64,000 nt of DNA from Candidatus Electrothrix communis (GTDB taxonomy: Bacteria > Desulfobacterota > Desulfobulbia > Desulfobulbales > Desulfobulbaceae), in assembly GCA_030644725.1 (NCBI GenBank), contig CP130629.1, positions 4,665,501 through 4,729,500 on the forward strand. Reading direction: 5' to 3'. The notes under the pieces are model-generated. The model was not told where the DNA came from and ran no database searches. It saw only the letters and a program-made list of their open reading frames with translations. Shown here piece by piece: positions 55,827-64,000 of this stretch (position 1 is the first letter of the stretch; each line of letters begins with the position of its first letter). Made by a program: the position numbers and the translations under genes.

Positions 55827-57290
55827 ATGATTGTCCGTATTTTAAAATTTTTTGTTCTCTGCTGTTGGCTCGCTCTGCTCGTCTTCTTGGTACAGCGGGA
55901 TTTTTTTGTCAGTACCTTGGAGAGTGATGAACAGGCGGTCTTGATTCAGGCCAAGTATCAGCAGTATTATGGGGTGTATCTTCAGGATAAGCGGATTGGT
56001 TATATTATGGAGGATGTGCGTCCTGAAGGGGAGAACAGCTTGCGCATTCTACAGGAGGCATCCCTTCGACTCAAGGTTCTTAATTCGGTGCAACCGATCA
56101 AGATGAATCTCACCGCAATGGTAGGAAACGGCCTTCAACTGCGCACCTTTGAGTTCCTTTTTTCCTCTCCGTTCTACAGCACCACCGCAAAAGGGCGGGT
56201 AGAAGGTAATACGGTCCATTTTACTCTGGATACCGGAGGGGCAACAATACAAGACTCGATCACATTGCAAGGTCCACCAGTATTGCCGCTTAATCAGCGT
56301 GGTTACCTCCTGAGTAAACTGCATAAACAGGGTGACAAGCTGAAGGTTCCGTTTTTCGATCCTTTTTCCCTTGCCGCAAGAACCTCTGTGATCACCTATA
56401 AGGGCCAGGAAAAAAAGCTTTTAAATAATCGGATATATCATTTGCACCATTTTACGGAGTCATATTCTGGGATGCAGATCAATTTTTGGTTGGATGATCA
56501 GGGAAAGGCTATCCGAGAACGATCGCCTGCCGGTTTTGTTTTTCAGGCAGAGCCAAAATTCAAGGCCATGGACATTCAGGACAGTGGCGATGAACTGCTT
56601 TCCGCAGTTGCTGTTAAGTATACCGGTAAATTTTTAGAAGAAAACAGCCGGGCAGCAGCATTTCGCTTACAGTTTCCAAAAGATGCAGAGGTTGCGTTGA
56701 ATGGTGGTCGGCAACGCTTTGCCCAAGGTAAATTGATCTTAACAAAGGAACAATTTCCTCCGTTACGGCAAGATAACGAGTTAATATCAGGAAATAGTTG
56801 TGTTAGCGATGACTCCACTGTGTCGGCCAGTCGCTATGTCCAGTCTGGCAACTCAGATATTAAGGCCAAGGCCAAGGAAATCGTCGGAGAGATTGCTGGT
56901 CCTGTTCGTCAGGTAGCTCTGCTGGCGGAGTGGGTGTACAAGACTATTGAGAAACGCCCGGTTATCGGTCTGCCTGATGCCTTAACCACTCTGAAGAGCG
57001 GCAGAGGAGATTGTAATGAGCATGCGGCCCTCTTTGCAGCCCTTTCCCGTAGTCTCAATATACCTACGGCAATCGCCGCCGGGGTAACCCTGCATAATGA
57101 TGCCTTTTACTATCACGCATGGAATGAGGTCTGTCTGGAAGGGCAGTGGATCAGTCTCGATACCACGGTCAACCAATTACCCGCAGATTTGTATCATATC
57201 CGTTTTACCCGTGGTGATTTGGAAGGGCAGCTTGCAATCGGGGCCTTAATCGGTAAGTTGCAGATTGAGATTTTGCCACCTCAGGAATAA
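55827..57290 (+). CDS. Transglutaminase-like domain protein, membrane-anchored
   Basis: 487 residues. One helix near 5-25 suggests inner-membrane anchoring with a periplasmic body. The first 350 residues are beta-rich and unrecognised. The C-terminal part is a transglutaminase/protease-like domain with Cys in SGRGDCNEHAAL, His in YYHAWNEV and Asp in ISLDTTVNQ, all in order. Such domains act as peptidases or cross-linking enzymes; the substrate is unknown. It is monocistronic. No good ribosome site precedes the ATG. Confidence 0.83.
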   Translation: MIVRILKFFVLCCWLALLVFLVQRDFFVSTLESDEQAVLIQAKYQQYYGVYLQDKRIGYIMEDVRPEGENSLRILQEASLRLKVLNSVQPIKMNLTAMVGNGLQLRTFEFLFSSPFYSTTAKGRVEGNTVHFTLDTGGATIQDSITLQGPPVLPLNQRGYLLSKLHKQGDKLKVPFFDPFSLAARTSVITYKGQEKKLLNNRIYHLHHFTESYSGMQINFWLDDQGKAIRERSPAGFVFQAEPKFKAMDIQDSGDELLSAVAVKYTGKFLEENSRAAAFRLQFPKDAEVALNGGRQRFAQGKLILTKEQFPPLRQDNELISGNSCVSDDSTVSASRYVQSGNSDIKAKAKEIVGEIAGPVRQVALLAEWVYKTIEKRPVIGLPDALTTLKSGRGDCNEHAALFAALSRSLNIPTAIAAGVTLHNDAFYYHAWNEVCLEGQWISLDTTVNQLPADLYHIRFTRGDLEGQLAIGALIGKLQIEILPPQE

Positions 57291-57901
57291 GGGCGGGCAA
57301 TGTGGCTGCTCAGAAGAAACCACCCCTTATTTTTTGGGAGGGATGTCTTGTCGTAACGGCGTTCTGTTCCTGTTCATCCATCTTTTCTGCATAGTAGGAT
57401 AGTGGGTACAGCTATCAGCAGGACACCAATGAGACTAATAAATACTATCATCGGATCAGCAGTTCGGTTGTATACCGTTTCCGGCAGGGCAGGTTACCTT
57501 GTCCAATTTTTTCTTCGCATCCGTATCATTTTTTCCGACAACGTTTATTTTAGTATCCATTGTCTGCGCCATAAGGTCTTGGGGCTTCTGGCTGAACGTC
57601 GTGGTTGTTGCTGACCCGGTGGAAAAAGTAATTCTTGCAGCTGTCATCACGAGAAGATTTCTTTCTTTTTCCATTTTACGGGCACCTTCTGTTGTTCTCT
57701 ATGGGGACGTTAAAATAGTCTTTCTTGTTATTGGTTTTACTGTAACAGAGGATGGATGAATGTAAGATGAACGGAAAATTATCTAAAGGTTAAACAGAAG
57801 TTTTCTTGGGGGAGGAGTGAAGAACGCCGGGCCGCGCTACGTACACATCTTTATGTAAATGCTAAAACTTTATTAATAGGAGGAAAAGATTACATTTAAT
57901 G
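57291..57901. other. Intergenic region with a doubtful small minus-strand frame
   Basis: About 610 bases. A 72-codon minus-strand frame (57456-57674) has AAGGTG 7 bases before its ATG, but no recognisable motif and a low-complexity Thr/Ser stretch. I would not call it a gene without homologues. Confidence 0.4.
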
Positions 57902-58246
57902 CTAGAATTGTTGCGGTGGTAATTGTGACGACAGAGCAGATTTCACTATATTCATTTCATCTGACCGTATTGTTTCCTTCTCTAGCGGTACCATTTCCTC
58001 CTGAGTTGTTGGATCATTTAACAAGGGTTTAGCATTTATTCTTTCCGCAGTGATTTCAACTTCTGTAGAGTTTATAATAGCCTCTAAAGCCGGAGATGAT
58101 AAAGCATTACTCATGATATCGGCTATCTGGGAGCTGCCTGTGGCTACAGGAATATCTACCGCAGAAGCAGTATTGATTAAAAAAGCAAAGGTAATTAATA
58201 AAAGCAGCAGAACAAGGTTGGTAGACAGTGATTTCAATTCTGACAT
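57902..58246 (-). CDS. Small secreted protein, paralogue 1
   Basis: 114 residues from the ATG at 58246, chosen by alignment with the neighbour that starts MSGTKSL. A signal peptide (LLLLLITFAFLINTASA) is followed by a short helical mature part of about 90 residues. It aligns with the gene at 58393: KSL...T near the start, then VDIPV..GSSQI, and ERINAKPLLND. The family is unknown. It ends PPQQF. It is probably periplasmic or released. Confidence 0.6.
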   Translation of the reverse strand: MSELKSLSTNLVLLLLLITFAFLINTASAVDIPVATGSSQIADIMSNALSSPALEAIINSTEVEITAERINAKPLLNDPTTQEEMVPLEKETIRSDEMNIVKSALSSQLPPQQF

Positions 58247-58392
58247 TTTTTTTCTTGTTTTAATCATCACGGTTGTAGCATATTAATTGAAAATTTATCA
58301 TTTTTGAAATACAAGGAAAAACCGGGAGCTTATGGGTACGCGCCCGATTGATCAGAGGTTACGAACAGGGAAATGAAGAATGCAGCTATCTA

Positions 58393-58740
58393 TTAAAATT
58401 GAGGTGCAATTTTCTGAACCATTTCATTTTGTAGCCCAGCCATTTTTTCAGGTAATATTTTTTCTTTTATGGCAGGCATCATTACAGCCTCAATTTTGGG
58501 CATCACGTCATTAATTAACGGCTTGGCTTGTATCTTTTCCGCAATGACTGTATCTCTTTTGGCTATCATTACGTTTTTAACAGCCGCTGATGACATGACT
58601 TGACCCATTGCATTGTTTACTTCTGAGCTTTCAAGTTGCACCGGAACATCCATCGCCGAAACGGCATGAGCGGAGAAAGTAAAGGTGGCTAACGTAAGCA
58701 ACAGAGTAGCCTTAGTACACAGTGATTTTGTTCCAGACAT
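58393..58740 (-). CDS. Small secreted protein, paralogue 2
   Basis: 115 residues with AGAGGAAG just before the ATG at 58740. A signal peptide (LLLTLATFTFSAHAVSAMD) is followed by a helical mature part containing MDVPVQLESSEV and EKIQAKPLINDV, matching the adjacent paralogue, and many Met and Lys residues. It ends in QF, as does the other copy. The two are a tandem duplication separated by about 145 bases. The function is unknown. Confidence 0.65.
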   Translation of the reverse strand: MSGTKSLCTKATLLLTLATFTFSAHAVSAMDVPVQLESSEVNNAMGQVMSSAAVKNVMIAKRDTVIAEKIQAKPLINDVMPKIEAVMMPAIKEKILPEKMAGLQNEMVQKIAPQF

Positions 58741-59097
58741 TTCTTCCTCTTTTTAATGATAATTTAAAAATCTATACCGCATAGGTGGGTAATGCAAATT
58801 TCTTTACATTGATCTCTCTCGAAAAGCAATATTTTTTTGTTACAGAAAGAAAAAATATTCTTCATTAGAAGAGGTTTGATTTTATGAGTTGATCAACCTG
58901 CTGTTCCATCAGGAAAATGCGTCGATCGCTCATTTTGGGTTTTTTCACGGCTTTTGCCAATTTTGTCAACTCCTTACTCCGGAAAACAAAAAGGGCGAGA
59001 CGTTAAGAAATCTCTCCATCCTTCTCTTGTGCAGCCGGTCAAATTTTGAGAAATTGTTTTTAACAAGCTGCTCCAAAGATTCGCTTATTGCTCAACC
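58741..59097. other. Intergenic region upstream of the small secreted proteins
   Basis: About 360 bases that should hold the promoter of the two secreted proteins (minus strand) and the end of recD2. It is AT-rich at 58750-58880. No gene or RNA is supported. Confidence 0.4.
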
Positions 59098-61577
59098 TCA
59101 ATCTCTTACCAACTTTTTCAAAGCCGTCTGCCGCAAACCAGTATCCTGATTATGCACCGCCATAGCCAAGGCCTTTCTCGTGCCGACAAACACGGCCAGT
59201 TTTCGTGCCCTGGTTAACCCTGTATAGACCAAATTACGGAAAAGCATCCGAAAATGCTGAGTCAGCACCGGCAGGATGACGACCTCAAATTCCGAGCCCT
59301 GGGATTTATGGATGGTGACAGCATAGGCCAGTTCCAGCTCGGTGATCTGCTCGCGCTGGTATTCCACCTCACGTTGATCCGGGAGAAAGCAGACGTGCAG
59401 GGTCATGGCCTCGTTATTCACTCCGGTGATTCTGCCGATATCGCCGTTGAACACGCCAAGATCATAGTTATTTCGTCGATGAATCACCCGGTCGCCGACC
59501 CGAAAGATCTTTTCTCCGACCATGATTTCAGCCCGACCCGCTTGTCCCGGATTGACCGCCTGCTGGAGGGTTTTATTGAGAGAGGCCGTGCCCAGGCTGC
59601 CGCGAATCATGGGGGATAAGACCTGAATTTCGCAGTTCGGGCCGCAGTATTTGGGAATCCACTCCGTGTAGAGCCGTTGCACCACATCCACGGCGGTCAT
59701 GCCGTAATAAAGCGAGGACCAAGGATGTACCTTTTTCGCCACCACAGCCAGTTCACCGGCAGGGCCTTCTGCCGTGGCCAGGGCCTGGAGATTTACATGG
59801 CTGAACTGTTCAGGCAATTCGAAGCGCTGGTACGAGGTCTCCAAGGAGTCCGTATCAAAGGCAAAGGGATCTGCGCTTGTGTCTTCTCGTTCTTCAATGG
59901 TTTGCACATGCTGCTTGGTTCGGGCAATGAAGCTCAGCTGGGCCTTGGTTGCCTCGTCGGAATCAATGAAAAAGCAATCTGCTTCCTGCCAGATCCCTGG
60001 TTGCTTAAAAGGCGAGTCAATCCTCGGTGAGTCGCCCTGATTGATCTGATGGGCATAGGTGATGATTTTGGATTCTTTGGCCTGGCGAAAGATGGTCTTC
60101 AAGGTGTGAGTGGGGATAATCGTGGAGGCGATCATGTCCCGCAGCACATTACCCGCTCCGACAGAGGGTAGCTGGTCGGCATCACCGATGAAGAGCACTG
60201 CGGTGTCATCACTAACCGCTTTGAGGAGGGAGGCGCTTAGGCTGATGTCCAGCATGGAGCATTCATCCAGGATGAGCACATCGGTCTGTAAGGGATTTTC
60301 TTCGTTGCGCTTAAAGCCGGTGCCCTGAAATTCCAGCAAGCGGTGGATGGTCTTGGCCTCCATACCGATGACCTCGCCCATGCGTTGGGCTGCCCGCCCG
60401 GTGGGTGCCGCCAGTAACACAGAGCGGCCCATAGCCCGAAGCAGGGCCACTAAGACCTTGGTGGTTGTGGTTTTGCCGCAGCCCGGTCCACCGGTAAGGA
60501 TGGCGCATTGGAAGCCAGCAATAGAGCGAACTGCAGCAGCCTGTTCCGCAGAGAGCAGAACCCCGGTTTGTTCAGCGTAACGTTCCAGCCAGGAGGCAAT
60601 CCGGGCCGGATCATGTTCCAGCGGGCGGGTTAGTTTACGCAGACGGGCAGCCACATAGTCTTCATCGTAATACAGGCTCTTGGAGTAATAGCAGCGTTCC
60701 GGCTCCTGGGTCGTGTCAGGGTTGGTACGGGTAACCAGCAGGCGTACCCGCAAGGCATCTTCCTGCTCCATCTCATGGAGGAAAAGGGCGATCCGGTCCG
60801 AGAGCTTCATCTCCAGCAGCTTGTCGACTTGTTGAGCAATCTGCTCCTGAGTCAGGTAGCAATGCCCCTGCTCTCGGCTGGCAGACAGGACATGGCGGAT
60901 GGCCGCTGTGATGCGCAGGGGGGAATCCGTGCCAAAGCCGATGGACAGGGCCACCTTGTCGGCGGAAAAAAAACCAATCCCGTAAAAATCAGCTGCTAAG
61001 CGGTAGGGATTCTCCGAGACCAGAGCGATGGAATTATCGCCGTACTGCTTGTAGATGCGCACGGCAAAGAGGGTGGAGATGCCGTGGGACTGGAGAAAGA
61101 GCATAACATCCCGGATAGCCCGGTGCTCCTGCCAGGCCGCGCTGATAGAGGTCAGTTTTTTGTTGGCAATGCCGGGAACCTCGGTGAGGCGTTCGATCCG
61201 CTCCTCAAAGACCTCCAGGGTCTCCTTGCCGAAATGACGAACGATTTTTGGGCGGTCTTGGGGCCGACGCCCTTGATCAGGCCGGACCCTAGATATTTTT
61301 CCAAGGCTCCGGCTGAGGCCGGTTTCAGCTCAGTTGCCTCGTCCGCCTTGAACTGCCGCCCGAATTTGGGGTGGACGGTCCAAGAGCCGGAGAATTCCAT
61401 CGTGGCCCCGGCAAAGACCTGCATTTGGTGGACTGTGACCGTGACCGTCTCGCCCTGAGCATCAAAGGGATTGACCCGCAACACGGACCAGCCGTTATCC
61501 TGGTTATGGTAGGTGATGCGCTGGACAATACCTCGGACTTTTTCGGCAATATGGGTGGGATTTGAGGGCGAATACAT
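59098..61577 (-). CDS. recD2: RecD2-type SF1 DNA helicase (frame slip near 61247)
   Basis: About 826 residues if one base is restored in the T run at 61245-61249. The first frame (from 61577) gives the N-terminal OB-like part (YHNQDNGWSVLRV) and ends after GSGLIKGVGPKTAQK; the other frame continues IVRHFGKETLEVFEERIERL and the helicase. Walker A is TGGPGCGKTTTTK, followed by DECSMLD and AVTIHKSQGSEF. It unwinds DNA 5' to 3' independently of RecBC in such organisms. A small conserved-looking ORF precedes it by 9 bases. Confidence 0.9.
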
Positions 61578-61586
61578 TGGACCGGT

Positions 61587-61796
61587 TCACCCGTTGCCTT
61601 TTTCGTTGCTGACAGCCAGCTTTTTAAAATTATGATTCAAGAACTCACTTTCCGCCGGAGTCAGATCAAAACGGAGCTGGGCATCATTGACAACTTGATT
61701 GCGTTGCTTTTCTGGATGCTCCTGCATGATTCCACCGACCCATTGTACTGCTTTTTGCAGATTGGTCGACAGGGCTGCTGAATGGCGTTCTCCCAT
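61587..61796 (-). CDS. Small hypothetical protein upstream of recD2
   Basis: 69 residues, charged and helical (QKAVQWVGGIMQEHPEKQRNQ, then LTPAESEFLNHNF). There is no signal peptide. CGGAG lies 8 bases before the ATG at 61796. It runs into recD2 with a 9-base gap, so it is co-transcribed. I do not recognise the family. Confidence 0.6.
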   Translation of the reverse strand: MGERHSAALSTNLQKAVQWVGGIMQEHPEKQRNQVVNDAQLRFDLTPAESEFLNHNFKKLAVSNEKGNG

Positions 61797-61952
61797 AGGT
61801 CTTCTCCGTTTTTCATCGTATATTGTTTAACATCCATTGTTTTACTTTCGCTCTCTTTTTTGTTCTTTCTATCTTACAAGTTCCCTCTTGACTGTCAATC
61901 ATAAGCAATGCTAACATGAAGATATATCAAGAACCTTGAAGGAGGTTACAGA

Positions 61953-62504
61953 ATGGAAGATTTGAGCGGACATTTCCTTATTTCAACACCGCAGATGCCT
62001 GATCCGAGATTTCAGGAACAGGTGATTTTTCTTTGCGCACATAATAAAGAAGGTGCCATGGGGGTGGTCATTAACAAGCCGAATGAGGAGATATCCATGA
62101 TGGAGGTGCTGCTCGGCACCAATATTCCTCTACCGGAAGGACCGTTGCCGCCAGTGTATAATGGCGGTCCCGTGGAAATGGAAGCTGGATTTATTTTGTA
62201 CAGCTCGGATTTTGAGGCGGGTAAATCTCTCAAGGTCACGCCGAATATTTATCTTTCTCGTGAAGCAAAGCTGCTGGAAAAAATATCCAAAGGCGAGGGG
62301 CCCAAGGATTATATATTCCTGCTGGGATATGCAGGGTGGGGGCCGGGGCAGTTGGAGGCCGAGTTGATGGAGAATTCTTGGCTGACCGTGCCTGGTGATA
62401 TAAATGTCCTTTTTAATACCCCGGATGATCTGAAGTGGAAACAGGCCGCCCGTCGCTTCGGTATTAATATTTCTATCTTCAGCGATATTGTCGGCAATGC
62501 CTGA
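61953..62504 (+). CDS. YqgE/AlgH family protein
   Basis: 183 residues, the full UPF0301 length. Hallmarks are GHFLISTPQMPDPRF, GAMGVVINKP, NGGPVE and GYAGWGPGQLEAE. The family is widespread and of unclear function, often near Holliday-junction resolvase genes, which are not seen here. AAGGAGG precedes the ATG at 61953. Confidence 0.93.
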   Translation: MEDLSGHFLISTPQMPDPRFQEQVIFLCAHNKEGAMGVVINKPNEEISMMEVLLGTNIPLPEGPLPPVYNGGPVEMEAGFILYSSDFEAGKSLKVTPNIYLSREAKLLEKISKGEGPKDYIFLLGYAGWGPGQLEAELMENSWLTVPGDINVLFNTPDDLKWKQAARRFGINISIFSDIVGNA

Positions 62505-62633
62505 CCTCAGCTGACGCATCCGTGTTCTTCTGTTGTCCAACCATTTTCTTATTTTTTCCCATCTCGTTATGGCCGAATGCGTAACGCATAAAGGTCCTGT
62601 TAGAATTCTTTCGAAAAACAAGGAGGTATTGCC

Positions 62634-63392
62634 ATGAACAAGGTGTTTTTCTTGCTGGCCGGTTTGGTGCTGCTGCTCGGGAGTACGGCCGTTGCCGGAG
62701 ATATCAGCGTGGAGGTGGTTGCCGATCAGGGGTATGTCTTTCCGGCATACCCTGTCAGCGCATCTCCAGGTAATTATCGGGCCTATGTTCAGGCGAAACA
62801 CAATGCCCGCTACGGTCTTCGCATCAGGAACCATACTGATAGGCGGGTCGGTTTGGTGGTGGCTGTGGATGGGCGCAATATCATTTCCGGGAAAAAGTCT
62901 TACCTGCGTAACACGGAAAGGATGTATGTCCTGGAACCCTACGGTGTTGCCGTCTATCGCGGCTGGAGGACCGGGCGGGATGAAGTTCACCGTTTCTATT
63001 TCACGGAATCGAGTGATTCCTATGCCGAAGCCTGGGGGGATCAGAGTGCGATGGGGGTGATCGCAGTCGTCGCTTTTGCTGAAAAAAGACAGCAGATTCG
63101 TCGCCCGTCGCCTCAACCGCGCGTCTATTCAGCACCCTCCCGCGCCCGGGAATCCAGTGCAGCTGATTCAGCACCCGGAACCGGATACGGTGAGGGGGAG
63201 CATTCTTCTTCCGTTCGGGTGGAATTCCGTCCGGAACCCTATGCCCTGGAAAAACATTTTTATAAATATGAGTGGCGTGAGACCTTATGTCGCAAGCGGA
63301 TTATTTCCTGTTCGCGGCCAATGCCTCCGCAACCGCCGCGCAATCGTTTCTGGCATGATGATGGCTATGCACCGCCTCCGCCGAGGTATTAA
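62634..63392 (+). CDS. Secreted protein of unknown function
   Basis: 252 residues with a clear signal peptide (VFFLLAGLVLLLGSTAVAG) and AAGGAGG before the ATG. Residues 30-150 form a compact beta-rich domain (AKHNARYGLRIRNHTDRRVG, then VLEPYGVAVYRGWRTG). A low-complexity Ser/Pro/Arg region follows and the C-terminus is proline-rich (APPPPRY). The domain resembles conserved periplasmic proteins of unknown role; I cannot name it. Two Cys (in CRKRIISCS) may form a disulfide. Confidence 0.7.
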   Translation: MNKVFFLLAGLVLLLGSTAVAGDISVEVVADQGYVFPAYPVSASPGNYRAYVQAKHNARYGLRIRNHTDRRVGLVVAVDGRNIISGKKSYLRNTERMYVLEPYGVAVYRGWRTGRDEVHRFYFTESSDSYAEAWGDQSAMGVIAVVAFAEKRQQIRRPSPQPRVYSAPSRARESSAADSAPGTGYGEGEHSSSVRVEFRPEPYALEKHFYKYEWRETLCRKRIISCSRPMPPQPPRNRFWHDDGYAPPPPRY

Positions 63393-63664
63393 ATCTCGTT
63401 TTCCTCATCTTCTGTCCCTTCGGGTGCTCGTCTTTCCCTGGAGGGACATCAATTTTCCCTTCTCAGGCTTCCTTAAAAATCTCCGTCAGCGCTATCTCCA
63501 AGCCCACAAACAGCCCTGAGCCGGAAGGCAACTTGTTGACTTGTGGTTTCTTGCCAACTTGGCGAGAGGAGATATTGTGCTCTCACAGCATATTTGCTTG
63601 AAGAGCGGGAAAAGGACAAGTAGAATCCCCGGTTAACTTATTTGTGCTGTCTTAAAAGTAAAAG

Positions 63665-63880
63665 ATGGCCGTACTGAGAACACACAACGAGATGTTGATG
63701 AAAACAAAACAGCAAAAAAATGAACAAGAAAGATCTGTTTGGGATAGTTGGGGACACCGTCTATTCACAGGGGGAGTAACAGAGTTTCTGGCACGCAACC
63801 AACCTCGACCACAACAACGGCGTGAGAATCTGGACAAGCTGTTTTCAGATTGCATAACCGGACGGGTCGAAAACATATAA
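63665..63880 (+). CDS. Small hypothetical protein coupled to cobU/cobP
   Basis: Up to 71 residues from 63665; an internal ATG at 63701 (MKTKQQKNEQ) is equally possible because no start has a clear ribosome site. It is basic and polar, with WDSWGHRLF and NQPRPQQRRENLDKLF. The stop codon TAA shares its last base with the ATG of the next gene (TAATG), which suggests translational coupling. The 270 bases before it hold no obvious cobalamin riboswitch. The family is unknown. Confidence 0.5.
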   Translation: MAVLRTHNEMLMKTKQQKNEQERSVWDSWGHRLFTGGVTEFLARNQPRPQQRRENLDKLFSDCITGRVENI

Positions 63881-64000
63881 TGACTGATCTTACCCTCATA
63901 ACCGGCGGCAGCCGCTCCGGCAAATCCGCCTTTGCCCAGCAGCAGGCCGAGCAAATCAACGCCCCTCGCCTCTTCATCGCCACCTGTCCCCGCATCGACC
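63880..64000 (+). CDS. cobU: Adenosylcobinamide kinase/guanylyltransferase, N-terminal part (cut by window edge)
   Basis: The first 40 codons are present. It starts with a beta strand and the P-loop TGGSRSGKSAFA, then APRLFIATCPRID, the characteristic CobU/CobP opening. The enzyme phosphorylates adenosylcobinamide and adds GMP in cobalamin nucleotide-loop assembly. The gene continues past the right edge. Confidence 0.92.
   Translation, partial: MTDLTLITGGSRSGKSAFAQQQAEQINAPRLFIATCPRID

Noticed and set aside
57456-57674. 72-codon minus-strand frame with a fair ribosome site
   Set aside because: No family resemblance, low-complexity Thr/Ser content and an otherwise non-coding gap; kept only as a note on that region.
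63393-63664. Cobalamin riboswitch before the cobU-linked small ORF
   Set aside because: I looked for the conserved B12-box and the GCCACTG-like core and did not find them.
1-64000. CRISPR array, intact insertion sequence or rRNA operon
   Set aside because: No regularly spaced direct repeats, transposase frames or rRNA-like sequence were seen.

Overview
The window looks like a chromosomal piece of an anaerobic, respiring Gram-negative bacterium of the Desulfobacterota, most likely the order Desulfobulbales. Cable bacteria or a close relative are possible. This placement is inference from content: several multihaem c-type cytochromes, a quinone-interacting NrfD/ferredoxin/cytochrome module, a DsrE-like protein, a HesB-type selenoprotein, LPS export genes and delta-proteobacterial style signalling proteins. 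No 16S gene is present to settle it.

Layout. 1-2.7 kb (minus strand): start of bioA, a bactofilin with a membrane-anchored M23 peptidase, a small hypothetical protein and rpmB. 3-9.5 kb (plus): a signalling operon of a diguanylate cyclase, a large hybrid histidine kinase with three receivers, CheR and a receiver-less CheB. 9.6-18.1 kb: a YyaL-type thioredoxin-domain protein, a small ORF with a strong promoter and a palindrome, an outer-membrane beta-barrel, a histidine phosphatase and a giant PEP/pyruvate-binding protein. 18.2-20.2 kb: a pentahaem cytochrome fused to a truncated haemoglobin. 20.3-26.6 kb: DsrE-like, YqiJ-like, two-CW and CZB proteins, an endonuclease III relative, phosphofructokinase, a HesB/IscA-like selenoprotein with an in-frame UGA and a SECIS-like hairpin, and a D-Ala-D-Ala carboxypeptidase.

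27-44 kb is the accessory part. It holds an Abi-C/HEPN-like protein, a decayed copy of a cytochrome gene end, an orphan class II PurE-like protein, a lipoprotein metallophosphoesterase, a respiratory module (small subunit, Tat-exported ferredoxin, NrfD, tetrahaem cytochrome), an orphan AAA+ ATPase, a hexahaem cytochrome, and a tight three-gene operon of a winged-helix-like protein, a P-loop ATPase and a Cas4-like nuclease fused to an FtsK translocase. That operon is the best candidate for an undescribed DNA-processing or defence system. A membrane-anchored unknown protein and tRNA-Arg(CCG) close this section.

44.4-64 kb is mostly housekeeping: a PAP2 phosphatase, an envelope/RNA operon (RNase G, M23 peptidase, LptF, flippase-like protein), DNA polymerase III delta, ClpS-ClpA, a transglutaminase-like protein, two tandem small secreted paralogues, RecD2, YqgE/AlgH, a secreted protein, and a small ORF overlapping the start of cobU/cobP.

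Four genes (PEP/pyruvate-binding protein, cytochrome-globin, Tat ferredoxin, RecD2) are each broken by a single-base frame slip at or near a short homopolymer. This points to homopolymer errors in the assembly rather than true pseudogenes, so they are annotated as single genes.
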